Below are positions 42,526 through 50,884 of a DNA stretch of 64,000 bases, piece after piece. This DNA is from Bacillota bacterium. GTDB lineage: Bacteria > Bacillota > Clostridia > Christensenellales > UMGS416. The translations under genes and the position numbers were made by a program. Within the stretch, counting starts at the first letter, position 1, and every line of letters starts with the position of its first letter. Below the pieces are notes generated by a model. That model was not told the DNA's origin, searched no databases, and saw only the letters and a program-made list of their open reading frames with translations. The stretch lies in assembly GCA_023435705.1 (NCBI GenBank), contig JAEYRH010000003.1:62001-126000 (forward strand), read 5' to 3'.

Positions 42526-43176
42526 ATGATTGCCATCACGCAACTGGCTGCAGCAGACAAAGTGACTGTGCTGTTCCGCGGGCGCAGCTATGCCAGCGTT
42601 GTCGAAACTATGCCGGCGGCTGACGAGTTGGTCATCGCCCAGCCCACCAACACAGGCATCTATCTGGAAATGGCTTCTGATGAGGCTGAGGTGTTGTTCC
42701 ATAAGGACAACGGCATCTTTACGTTCCGGGTCAGGCAAATCGAGCGCTTTTTATCCGGCAATGTGCCAATGCTCCGGCTCAGGGCTGTATCACCAGTCAA
42801 GCGCAGCCAGCGGCGAAATTGGTACCGGCTGGAAAAAAGCCTGCCTGTCAAGCTCTCTGTGAAGGATGAGCCGACCGATGAGGGCTCGGGGTCATTTATG
42901 ATCAAGGCCCGCACGATCAACATCAGCGGCGGCGGGTGCCGCATCGCCATCCGCCAGCCGGTGGATCATGACACAAAACTGGAATGCCGCATCACCCTTT
43001 CGCCGGACACCGAATTGGTATTGGATGGCCAGGTGGTTTGGGTGGAGAAGCGGTCTGGTGACGATACGACCACGTTGATCGGCGTTCAGTTCCTGGATGA
43101 AGACATCGGCACCCAGAATATGCTGACCCGATATGTGACAGAAGAGCAACGCAAGATGATTAAGACGGAAAAGTAA
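42526..43176 (+). CDS. PilZ-domain c-di-GMP receptor, YcgR-like
   Basis: A 216-residue protein with the two-domain layout of flagellar brakes: an N-terminal YcgR-N-like beta barrel (residues about 1-90) and a C-terminal PilZ domain. The c-di-GMP ligand motifs are intact: SQRRNWYRLE (R-x3-R) at the domain junction and NISGGG (N-x-S-x-x-G). GVQFLDEDIGTQNMLTRYV closes the fold. Lying between flhG and the sigma factor gene suggests that it slows or stops the motor when c-di-GMP is high, as MotI does in Bacillus; target not shown. A 100-base gap with AAGGAG-like site precedes it. Confidence 0.87.
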   Translation: MIAITQLAAADKVTVLFRGRSYASVVETMPAADELVIAQPTNTGIYLEMASDEAEVLFHKDNGIFTFRVRQIERFLSGNVPMLRLRAVSPVKRSQRRNWYRLEKSLPVKLSVKDEPTDEGSGSFMIKARTINISGGGCRIAIRQPVDHDTKLECRITLSPDTELVLDGQVVWVEKRSGDDTTTLIGVQFLDEDIGTQNMLTRYVTEEQRKMIKTEK

Positions 43177-43185
43177 TCAGAGGGC

Positions 43186-43959
43186 ATGATGCTGCAACAG
43201 GACAGAATCCAGCAGAATACCCATATGGATGAGTCGCCGGTGGAGGCTCTTTGGGGGGCGTTTCTCACCACCAGGAGTGTGGAGGCCAGAAACGCCCTGC
43301 TGGTTCGCTATGCCCATTTGGTCAAGATCATTGTGAATCGGTTGGTGCCCACCCATGGCCGCCACGCCGAGTACGATGACCTGATTAACAACGGCGTGAT
43401 CGGCCTGATGGATGCCATCGAGAAGTTTGATCCGGGCAGAATGGTGAAGTTTGAGACCTATGCATCACTTCGGATCCGCGGCGAGATCATCGACCACATG
43501 CGCCGGCAGGATTGGGCACCGGTGAGCCTGAGGAAAAAGATCAAGACCGTTTCCTATGCGATGGAGACGTTGGAAGAACGGCTTGGGCGCCCGGCAAGCG
43601 AAGAGGAACTGGCGTCTTTTTTGGGCATGGACGTGCAGGATCTTTTGAAGACACTGGAAGCCACGCAATCACTGAACATCCTTTATCTGGAGGAACTGAA
43701 GGCCGGCGGTGATTCAGGGCGCGAGTTCTCCGATGGCTCAGGCGACACGGTGAGTGCCCGCTATGAGCAAAAGGAAATGAAGGAGATCCTGGCAAGCCTC
43801 ATTGAGTCGCTGCCGGAGAAGGAAAGACTTGTCATTACGTTGTATTATTATGAAGAGATGACGATGAAGGAAATCTCCGCCACGCTGGGGGTTACCGAAC
43901 CACGTGTGTCGCAGATCCACTCCAAGGTGCTGGCGAAACTTCGCTCGAAGCTGGGTTGA
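43186..43959 (+). CDS. sigD: RNA polymerase sigma factor for flagellar operon (FliA/SigD)
   Basis: A 257-residue sigma-28-type factor that transcribes late motility genes. Region 2: LLVRYAHLVKIIVNRLVPTHGRHAEYDDLINNGVIGLMDAIEKFDPGRMVKFETYASLRIRGEIIDHMRRQDWAP; region 3: VSYAMETLEERLGRPASEEELASFLGM; region 4: LIESLPEKERLVITLYYYEEMTMKEISATLGVTEPRVSQIHSKVLAKLR, all intact. No anti-sigma flgM is in the window. GAGGG precedes the ATG; a second ATG three bases later is possible. Confidence 0.95.
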   Translation: MMLQQDRIQQNTHMDESPVEALWGAFLTTRSVEARNALLVRYAHLVKIIVNRLVPTHGRHAEYDDLINNGVIGLMDAIEKFDPGRMVKFETYASLRIRGEIIDHMRRQDWAPVSLRKKIKTVSYAMETLEERLGRPASEEELASFLGMDVQDLLKTLEATQSLNILYLEELKAGGDSGREFSDGSGDTVSARYEQKEMKEILASLIESLPEKERLVITLYYYEEMTMKEISATLGVTEPRVSQIHSKVLAKLRSKLG

Positions 43960-43963
43960 GTAA

Positions 43964-43990
43964 GGTGCCTGCCACAGCAGGCGGAAGGAG
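43964..43990 (+). repeat. Half module B supplying a ribosome site
   Basis: GCCTGC-CACA-GCAGGC (43967-43982) followed by GGAAGGAG (43983-43990), five bases before the next ATG (43996). It is the second hairpin plus tail of module B; relative to the flbD copy, paired positions are changed together while the CACA loop and tail are kept. Confidence 0.78.
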
Positions 43991-43995
43991 CCCCC

Positions 43996-44544
43996 ATGGG
44001 TTTTGAACCATATATCTTTGCTGCGTTCATATTTCTGCTGATTTGCGTGCTGCTGTTCCTTTACAGGCGTTTTATCGTGCTGCCGAAGGGAAAACGGCTT
44101 TCCGACGATGCGGAAGCGCAGGGCCGGGAGAAGGAAGAGCGCCTTTTCCGGTTGTATCAAAATATTGAGGAGATGATGGACAACTTCGAGGGCTACCTGG
44201 AGGACACCCGCGGGCAGATGGAATTGGTGAAGGCCGAAATGGGCAGGCAGCAGCGGGAGATTGGGGAGTTAATCGAGCGGGCAGAGGCCATCGAAGCCAG
44301 AGCGCTTTCCGCGATCGATACCACAAGCGCAGCCGAAAGGCGTGCCGCAAGGCAGGGTGCGCAGCAAGGCATCGAGCCTGAGAAACAGGTTGTTTCCGGC
44401 AAGAAAGGCAAGCAGGATGCGGTGCGTGAGCAGCTCAACAAAGGTTTGACCGTGGAGCAGATTGCCCAAAAGCTTGGGCTTAGCATCAATGAGGTCAAGC
44501 TGGTCGTATACGGTATGATGAGCAAGCCGGTGGAAAAAAAGTAG
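43996..44544 (+). CDS. SwrB-like membrane protein following sigD
   Basis: A 182-residue protein with an N-terminal membrane helix (FAAFIFLLICVLLFLYRRFIVL), a long charged coiled coil (residues about 35-100) and a C-terminal helix-turn-helix-like segment (VREQLNKGLTVEQIAQKLGLSINEVKLVVYGMM). Size, layout and place right behind sigD match Bacillus subtilis SwrB, which promotes C-ring/export gate maturation; primary sequence similarity outside layout cannot be judged here. Last gene of the flagellar operon. The ribosome site comes from a module B hairpin. No strong terminator is seen. Confidence 0.78.
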   Translation: MGFEPYIFAAFIFLLICVLLFLYRRFIVLPKGKRLSDDAEAQGREKEERLFRLYQNIEEMMDNFEGYLEDTRGQMELVKAEMGRQQREIGELIERAEAIEARALSAIDTTSAAERRAARQGAQQGIEPEKQVVSGKKGKQDAVREQLNKGLTVEQIAQKLGLSINEVKLVVYGMMSKPVEKK

Positions 44545-44635
44545 CAACAACACAGGCATGTTTAATCAGTGATTGGCTGTGGCTGATTTTAGCCATATTG
44601 ATTTGTAATCTAATTTGAATGCTAACATATTTTGT

Positions 44636-44664
44636 TTGCTGTACCAGTAAAAATCCTCTATAAT
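44636..44664 (+). promoter_or_regulatory. Upstream promoter of the polysaccharide operon
   Basis: TTGCTG (44636-44641), 17 bases, perfect TATAAT (44659-44664). Its transcript would carry a roughly 170-base leader that includes the palindrome at 44712 and the second promoter. Confidence 0.65.
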
Positions 44665-44711
44665 ATCAACTTGGCTGTGCTGTTACAGCTTTCCATTGGG
44701 TATATAAATCA

Positions 44712-44723
44712 ATTAACGTTAAT
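44712..44723. promoter_or_regulatory. Candidate operator: perfect 12-bp palindrome
   Basis: ATTAACGTTAAT, self-complementary over 12 bases, lies between the two promoters. The length and central CG suit a LacI- or GntR-type repressor site, but no such regulator gene is in the window. Confidence 0.45.
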
Positions 44724-44775
44724 ATGTCTATTCGTTCGACAGACTAAGTATGCTTGAATGTTTTGTTCATTTTGT

Positions 44776-44804
44776 TTGTCTCTTGGTGGGATATCCACTA
44801 TAAT
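44776..44804 (+). promoter_or_regulatory. Proximal promoter of the arabinofuranosidase gene
   Basis: TTGTCT (44776-44781), 17 bases, perfect TATAAT (44799-44804); the start codon at 44839 is about 28 bases from the predicted start of transcription. The best promoter match of the locus. Confidence 0.75.
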
Positions 44805-44838
44805 ATGACTGGAAACCGGTTGCTGAAGGAGTCTGAAA

Positions 44839-46320
44839 ATGGCAAAACTGATGGTGAACGTTAATGCCCCCGGCAGTGTGATTGACAAGAACATCTATGG
44901 CCATTTCGCTGAGCACCTGGGCCGCTGCATTTACGAGGGTATCTGGGTGGGCGAGGGTTCGCCGATTCCAAACACCCGCGGCATCCGCAACGATGTGGTG
45001 GCGGCGCTCAAGCAGATGGGCCTGTCGGTGCTGCGCTGGCCCGGCGGCTGCTTTGCCGACAACTACCATTGGATGGACGGCGTGGGTCCGAAGGAGACCC
45101 GCAAGAAGCTGGTGAATACCAACTGGGGTGGGGTGACCGAAAACAACCATTTCGGCACTCATGAGTTCCTTGATCTGTGCGACCAGGTGGGCTGCGAACC
45201 CTATGTCTGCGGCAATATGGGCAGCGGCACCGTTCGGGAAATGCAGGAATGGGTGGAATACATGACCTTCGCCGGTGTGTCGCCGATGGCCGACCTACGC
45301 CGGCAGAATGGCCGTGAAGAGCCCTGGCGTGTGAAGTATTTCGGCGTGGGCAATGAGAACTGGGGCTGTGGCGGCAGCATGCGCCCGGAGTATTACGCTG
45401 ATGAATACCGCCGGTATAATACATATCTGCGCAATTTCGGAGACAATAAACTGTTCCGCATCGCCTGCGGCGCCGATATGTCCATGAAGGAAGATTACAA
45501 TTGGACAGAAGTGTTGATGCGCGAAGCCGGCAAATATATGGACGGCCTGAGCCTGCACTACTACGCCTGGCTCGATATGCACGAAAAGGGCCCGGCCACG
45601 GGCTTCACCGAGGCGCAGTGGCACGCCGGCATGAAGGTGGCGCTGCGGATGGACAAGATCATCGCCGACCACGCTGCCATCATGGACAAATACGATCCGG
45701 ACCGCCGCGTTGCGATGATTGTGGACGAGTGGGGCACCTGGTACACCGTGGAGCCGGGCACCAACCCAAGCTTCCTCTACCAGCAGAACTCTTTGAGGGA
45801 CGCACTTGTAGCCGGCCTCACGCTGAACATCTTCAACAACCATGCCGAGCGTGTGCGCATGGCCAACATTGCCCAGATCATCAATGTGTTGCAGTCGGTC
45901 ATTCTGACCGAGGGGGCCAAGATGATCCTGACGCCCACCTATCATGTGTTTGAGATGTACAAGGCCCACCAGGGCGCCAAGGTGCTGCCCACGGAAATGA
46001 GCTGCGGGCAATACACGCTGGGTGACAGCTCCGTGCCAAACCTCAACGTGTCGGCTTCTGTTGCTGCAGATGGCGCGGCGTTCCTAACTATATGCAACAC
46101 AAATCCCCATGCCGCCGAGGTGCTGGACTGCGACCTGGCCGGCATTGCGCCCAAAGCTATTTCCGGTAGGGTGCTCACTGCGGATCAAATGGACGCCCAC
46201 AACACCTTCGAGCGGGCCGATGCCGTGAAACCAACGGTGTTTACGGATGTGAAGGCCACCGCTGGTGGCTTTACCGCCACGATCCCGCCCATGTCGGTCG
46301 TTGCCATTACGATGAAGTGA
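44839..46320 (+). CDS. Alpha-L-arabinofuranosidase, GH51
   Basis: Cleaves terminal arabinofuranosyl side chains from arabinoxylan or arabinan oligosaccharides. 493 residues, the size of intracellular bacterial GH51 enzymes. The (beta/alpha)8 domain has the acid/base E173 in GVGNENWG and the nucleophile E297 in VDEWGTW; the N-terminal GHFAEHLGRCIYEGIWVGEGS and LRWPGGCFADNYHW are family hallmarks. The C-terminal beta domain begins near residue 375. No signal peptide, so it is cytoplasmic. AAGGAG precedes the start. First gene of the operon running to at least 55830. Confidence 0.95.
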   Translation: MAKLMVNVNAPGSVIDKNIYGHFAEHLGRCIYEGIWVGEGSPIPNTRGIRNDVVAALKQMGLSVLRWPGGCFADNYHWMDGVGPKETRKKLVNTNWGGVTENNHFGTHEFLDLCDQVGCEPYVCGNMGSGTVREMQEWVEYMTFAGVSPMADLRRQNGREEPWRVKYFGVGNENWGCGGSMRPEYYADEYRRYNTYLRNFGDNKLFRIACGADMSMKEDYNWTEVLMREAGKYMDGLSLHYYAWLDMHEKGPATGFTEAQWHAGMKVALRMDKIIADHAAIMDKYDPDRRVAMIVDEWGTWYTVEPGTNPSFLYQQNSLRDALVAGLTLNIFNNHAERVRMANIAQIINVLQSVILTEGAKMILTPTYHVFEMYKAHQGAKVLPTEMSCGQYTLGDSSVPNLNVSASVAADGAAFLTICNTNPHAAEVLDCDLAGIAPKAISGRVLTADQMDAHNTFERADAVKPTVFTDVKATAGGFTATIPPMSVVAITMK

Positions 46321-46427
46321 CAGCATGGCAGCCTGGCCAACAGCATCACGACGTTCACCGGCAAAACTTAAGTTGCCGGCGAAATACAAATCAGTCCAAT
46401 CATTGCACCATGAAAGGAAGGATTCCA

Positions 46428-48620
46428 ATGAAACTGGCGATCGGCGAGTATTCCCTGAACTTCCAGGACGGCAGCGTCGTGGTTCTGAAGGGCGGCAAGA
46501 CCCTCTACTATAACAAGCGGCCGATGTTCGCGACGGTGAAGACCGCTTCCACTGTCTGCGAGTTTTATGATGCGCCCTATGATGAGGTCTCGGCTTCCGG
46601 CAGCCTGGTGGTTGCCAAGGGCGTGCTCAAGACCCCGACCGGTTCGGAGTTTTCCTTTGAGGATGTGTATGAGGCGGCGGGCAAGGGCATCAAGGTCAGC
46701 CGCGTTGTGCGCGTGCTGAAAGTCACCAGCGATGTGGGCTTCTCCACCAAGGTGTCTTTCACAATGACCGAGTCAGACAGCCCCCGCGACTACAACTGCT
46801 TCGCCCCCGGCGTGTGGTATATGCAAAATGAGTATGCACCCCAATACGCGATTGGGAAAGATCTGGACTGTGAATATTTCTGGCGCAGTGAAACCGCCTA
46901 TGCGCTGCCGCTGTTCGCAATGCAAAACATCGCCTCCGGCGAGACGGCCTCGTTATCCCGTTGGGCTGCCGATATGCGCATGCGTGACAACGACATCCTG
47001 CCCAACGCAGAAAACAGCGTGAACCGGCTCTGCACCACGGGCACCATCGGCATGAGCAAGCCGGAGCCCAAATCGTTGAACCACATGTATTACGGCTATG
47101 TCGTGCGCAAGCCATTTGACTCGGTGGTGGATGGCCTGTCCATCGACTATGTCTACCCATGCTGCGATGGTCAGCTGCCCTCGGTCAACCGCTACGGCGG
47201 GCTGGATTACAAGGGCAAGGTGAAGAGCTTCCAGCGTATCCACCACCCGATGGAAGTGGGCTTTGAGCAGCGTTATGCCGTGGGGATGAATTTTGGCCAC
47301 TACGATGGCTTTCAGCCGATGATGCGCGACGCGTGGCGCACAGCCTATGACCGCCTGCGCGACAAGCTCTTTGACGTGGACAACGCCCGCAACTTCCACG
47401 ACTGCATGAAGATCTTCATACAGTATACCAAGCAATACGGCGACGCCTGGGGCCTGCCCTTCGCCACACAGCTGCCGGACATGGACCTCTCCAGCATGTC
47501 CTTCCAGTTTGGTTTTGTGGGCCAGCAGCCTGGCATCGGCTACCAACTGCTGCGCTACGGCGACAAGGAGCACCTGCCCGAGGCTTATGACAAGGGCATG
47601 AACATCATCGAGTTCTGGGTGCGCAGCGCGATGACCGCCTCCGGCCTGCCGCATATGTGTTACAACCCCAACTCGAAGGAATTTGAGCCTTATCCGCACT
47701 ATGTCCGAATGCTCGCCGATGGCATCGAAGCCATCCTTGACGCTTATGTCTATATGAAGAAAAAGGGTGAGGAAAAGCCTGCCTGGCTGGAGTTCTGCCG
47801 CAAGACGGCAGACTGGCTGGTGGCTGTGCAGAATGAGGATGGCAGCTACTACAGGGCATACAACACCGACAATTCCATCCGTATGGACTCCAAGTCCAAC
47901 ACGCCCAGCCCGATTCGCTTTTTGGTGCAGTTCTATCTGGTCACTGGCGACGAGCGCTACAAGGCCGCCGCAATCAAGGCCGGGCAGTGGAGCTATGACA
48001 ACCCACGCCGCACGCTGGAATATCGCGGCGGCACCTGCGACAACAACGACATCCAGGATAAGGAAGCCGGCATCTACGGCATCTTCGGCTTCATGGCGCT
48101 GTATGACCTCACCGGTGAGGAAAAGTGGCTGGAGGGCGCCATCGGCGCTGCGGACTACACCGAGACCTGGACCTATGCCTGGACGTTCCCGGTGCGCACG
48201 CCGTTCACACGCCACCCGTTCAACAAATATTCCATCAGCGGCCAGAGCATCATCACCGTGGGTGGCGGCGCCGACGTCTATATGGCCGCCTGCGCCTACT
48301 CGTATTACCGGCTCTACATCATCACAGGCGACGAGCACTATCTGGATTTTGCCGAGTTCATCCACAAGAACACCCGACAGTCCACCGACGTGGATGGCAG
48401 CTGCGGCTATATTATGCCGGCTCTGGGCCATGAGGGTGGCAACTTCGTCAGCCAGACGCTGCAGAGCCATTACCACTGGCTGCCCTGGGTCACCTTTGTG
48501 GAGGCTGATCCCGCTTCCAGAATGTATGACACGTTCGGCGGCTACGCGATTGCCGACGCCCAGCGCCTGAGCCCCGAGGAGAGGGCCAAGCGCAACCGCA
48601 TCTACGACATCTATGCGTAA
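46428..48620 (+). CDS. Uncharacterised probable carbohydrate-active protein, tandem copy 1
   Basis: A 730-residue protein with no signal peptide, starting at ATG 46428 (AAGGAAGG upstream). I cannot place it in a named glycoside hydrolase family. The N-terminal 250 residues look beta-rich; the rest contains repeated helical hairpins with aromatic and acidic residues (PYPHYVRMLADGIEAI, KTADWLVAVQNEDGSYYRAY, KEAGIYGIFGFMALYDLTGEEKWLEGA, DYTETWTYAWTFPV), the pattern of (alpha/alpha)6-barrel enzymes such as GH127/GH105-type or lyase-like proteins. It is followed 46 bases later by a paralog of the same length. The setting argues for arabinoxylan or related glycan processing. Enzymatic activity is not established. 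Confidence 0.7.
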   Translation: MKLAIGEYSLNFQDGSVVVLKGGKTLYYNKRPMFATVKTASTVCEFYDAPYDEVSASGSLVVAKGVLKTPTGSEFSFEDVYEAAGKGIKVSRVVRVLKVTSDVGFSTKVSFTMTESDSPRDYNCFAPGVWYMQNEYAPQYAIGKDLDCEYFWRSETAYALPLFAMQNIASGETASLSRWAADMRMRDNDILPNAENSVNRLCTTGTIGMSKPEPKSLNHMYYGYVVRKPFDSVVDGLSIDYVYPCCDGQLPSVNRYGGLDYKGKVKSFQRIHHPMEVGFEQRYAVGMNFGHYDGFQPMMRDAWRTAYDRLRDKLFDVDNARNFHDCMKIFIQYTKQYGDAWGLPFATQLPDMDLSSMSFQFGFVGQQPGIGYQLLRYGDKEHLPEAYDKGMNIIEFWVRSAMTASGLPHMCYNPNSKEFEPYPHYVRMLADGIEAILDAYVYMKKKGEEKPAWLEFCRKTADWLVAVQNEDGSYYRAYNTDNSIRMDSKSNTPSPIRFLVQFYLVTGDERYKAAAIKAGQWSYDNPRRTLEYRGGTCDNNDIQDKEAGIYGIFGFMALYDLTGEEKWLEGAIGAADYTETWTYAWTFPVRTPFTRHPFNKYSISGQSIITVGGGADVYMAACAYSYYRLYIITGDEHYLDFAEFIHKNTRQSTDVDGSCGYIMPALGHEGGNFVSQTLQSHYHWLPWVTFVEADPASRMYDTFGGYAIADAQRLSPEERAKRNRIYDIYA

Positions 48621-48666
48621 TTGCAGCGGGCTGTAGAACAACAATACGAATGGAAAGAGGAGCCGG

Positions 48667-50877
48667 ATGAAACTGATTTGTGGTGATTACCAGCTGAAAT
48701 TCCAGGACGGCGGGGTGGAGGTGCTCAAAAACGGCAAGGCACTCTATACCAACCACCGGCCAATGTTTGTCACAGTCAAAACCGCGCTGGCCGTCTGTGA
48801 GTTTTATGACGGAGCCTATGGCGAGGTGGCCGCCTCCGGCGGCACCGTTACCGCCAAAGGCGTGCTCACTGTGCCGTCCGGCTCCTCCTTCTCGTTTTCC
48901 GACACCTATGAGCAAGCAGGCGGCGGCATCAAGGTGTGCCGCCGGGTCAAGGTGCTGCAGGCAGGGGATGACCTGGGCTTTTCCACCAAGATCTCTTTCA
49001 CGATGACCGAGTCGGACAGCCCGAAAGACTACAACTGCTTCGCGCCCGGCGTGTGGTACAAGCAGAATGAATTCGCCCCTGACTCCGTGATCGGCAAGGA
49101 CCTCGATTGTGAGTATTTCTGGCGCACGGAGACCAACTATGCCCTGCCGCTGTTTGCGATGCAGCACATCGCGTCTGGGGAATCGGCTTCAATCTCCCGC
49201 TGGGCGGCCGATGTGACCATGCGGGATACGGGTCTGCACAACGCCGAAAACTTCGTGGACCCGAAGTTCACCATCGGCGCCATCGGCATGAGCAAGCCCC
49301 AAAACAAGACGCTGAACTATATGTATTACGGCTTTGCCATGCGCAGGGAGTTTGACACGAAGGTGGACGGCCTGTCCATTGATTATGTGTATCCGGGCTG
49401 CGACGGGCAATTGCCGAGTCACAACCATTACGGAGGGCTCGATTTCAAAGACAAGGTGAAGAGCTTCCGCCGGGTCAACCACCCGGTGCAGGTGGGCTTT
49501 GAGCAGAATTATGCCGTGGCCGTCCATTTCGGTCACTATGATGGGTTCCAACCGATGATGCGGGAGACCTGGCGCGTTGCCTATGACCGCCTGCGCGACA
49601 AGCTGTTTGATGTGGACAATGAAACGCATTTCCACAACTGCATGAAGATCTTCATGAAATATGCCCGACAGTATGACCAGGGCTTCGGCCTGCCGTTTGC
49701 CTGCCAGCTGCCTGACATGGATGTGTCGGTGGTGTCCTTCCAGTTTGGTTTTGTGGGCCAGCAGCCCGGCATCGGCTACCAGTTGCTGCGCTACGGCGAC
49801 AAGGAAGGCATCGCCGAGGCGTATGATAAAGGCGAAAAGATACTCGACTTCTGGGCAGCCACAGCGATGACCGAGTCCGGCCTGCCGCAGATGTGCTACA
49901 ACCCCAGTGTCCGGGGCTTTGAGCCCTATCCTCATTATGTGCGCATGCTGGCCGATGGCATTGAGGCCATTTTTGATTCTTACCTCTATCTGCACAAGAA
50001 GGGTTGCGAAAAACCCGCCTGGCTGGAGTTCTGCCGCAAGACCGCCGACTGGCTGGTGAATGTGCAATCTGAGGACGGCAGTTATTACCATGCCTACCAT
50101 GCCGACAGCACCATGCGGATGCCCACCAAGGCGAACACGCCCAGCGTGATCCGGTTTTTGGTGCAGATGTATTTGCTGACCGGCGATGAGCGATACAAGA
50201 CCACCGCACTCAAGGCCGGCGAATGGTCCTTTGAACATGTCTACCAGGGCATGGAGTATGTGGGCGGCACCTGTGACAACTCGGAGATTATGGACAAGGA
50301 AGCCGGCATCTATGCGATGTTCGGTTTCCTGGCGCTGTATGACCTCACTGGCGAGAAGAAGTGGCTGGAAGCCGCCGTGGGTGCGGCAGACTACACCGAG
50401 ACGTGGACCTATGCCTGGACATTCCCGGTGCGCACGCTGCTGCCGAAGCATCCGTTCAACAAATACTCCATCAGCGGCCAGAGCCTGATCACATTGAGCG
50501 TGGGTGCGGACGTCTATATGGCCGCCTGCTCCTATACCTATTACCGGTTGTATTTGCTGACCGGTGACGAGCATTATCTAAACTTCGCCGAGTTCATCCA
50601 CAAAAACACCCGCCAGGCCAATGACGTGGATGGCAGCATCGGCTACATCATGCCCGGGCTTGGCCATGAATGTGGCAACTTCACCACACAGACGTTTATG
50701 AGCCAATACCACTGGCTGCCATGGGCCACCTTTGTGGAAACAGAGCCCTCTGCGAGGCTCTATGACACATTCGGCGGCTATGAGATTGCCGACGCCCAGC
50801 GCCTGAGCCCCGAGGAACGGGCCAGGAGGAACCGCGTCTATGACGGATATCCCGGCAATATCGTCAATGGGAAGTGA
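48667..50877 (+). CDS. Uncharacterised probable carbohydrate-active protein, tandem copy 2
   Basis: A 736-residue paralog of the preceding protein, colinear over its full length. Long blocks are identical in both, including FQFGFVGQQPGIGYQLLRY, CEFYD, PYPHYVRMLADGIEAI, HPFNKYSISGQS and DAQRLSPEERA. Differences are spread out rather than clustered, so both are under constraint and the duplication is not recent. The start at 48667 has AGAGGAG. No signal peptide. The likely fold is as for copy 1; distinct linkage specificity of the two copies is a reasonable guess. The next gene, an esterase, begins 7 bases downstream. Confidence 0.7.
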   Translation: MKLICGDYQLKFQDGGVEVLKNGKALYTNHRPMFVTVKTALAVCEFYDGAYGEVAASGGTVTAKGVLTVPSGSSFSFSDTYEQAGGGIKVCRRVKVLQAGDDLGFSTKISFTMTESDSPKDYNCFAPGVWYKQNEFAPDSVIGKDLDCEYFWRTETNYALPLFAMQHIASGESASISRWAADVTMRDTGLHNAENFVDPKFTIGAIGMSKPQNKTLNYMYYGFAMRREFDTKVDGLSIDYVYPGCDGQLPSHNHYGGLDFKDKVKSFRRVNHPVQVGFEQNYAVAVHFGHYDGFQPMMRETWRVAYDRLRDKLFDVDNETHFHNCMKIFMKYARQYDQGFGLPFACQLPDMDVSVVSFQFGFVGQQPGIGYQLLRYGDKEGIAEAYDKGEKILDFWAATAMTESGLPQMCYNPSVRGFEPYPHYVRMLADGIEAIFDSYLYLHKKGCEKPAWLEFCRKTADWLVNVQSEDGSYYHAYHADSTMRMPTKANTPSVIRFLVQMYLLTGDERYKTTALKAGEWSFEHVYQGMEYVGGTCDNSEIMDKEAGIYAMFGFLALYDLTGEKKWLEAAVGAADYTETWTYAWTFPVRTLLPKHPFNKYSISGQSLITLSVGADVYMAACSYTYYRLYLLTGDEHYLNFAEFIHKNTRQANDVDGSIGYIMPGLGHECGNFTTQTFMSQYHWLPWATFVETEPSARLYDTFGGYEIADAQRLSPEERARRNRVYDGYPGNIVNGK

Positions 50878-50884
50878 GGGGTTT

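Larger units (their letters stand above)
44545..44838. other. AT-rich regulatory gap before the polysaccharide locus
   Basis: 294 bases, clearly AT-richer than its neighbours. It contains two promoters (44636-44664, 44776-44804) and a palindrome (44712-44723). A small TGGCT/AGCCA stem (about 44581-44596) is the only terminator-like structure for the flagellar operon and it is weak. Confidence 0.7.

Noticed and set aside
46953..48644. 563-codon open frame on the minus strand across the first paralog
   Set aside because: Exact antisense shadow of a conserved plus-strand gene; composition is that of GC-rich third positions read backwards, and no family motif is seen.
48622..48666. Assembly error creating a false duplication of the 730-residue gene
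   Set aside because: The two copies differ throughout at both base and residue level and have different spacers and ribosome sites, so they are genuine paralogs.
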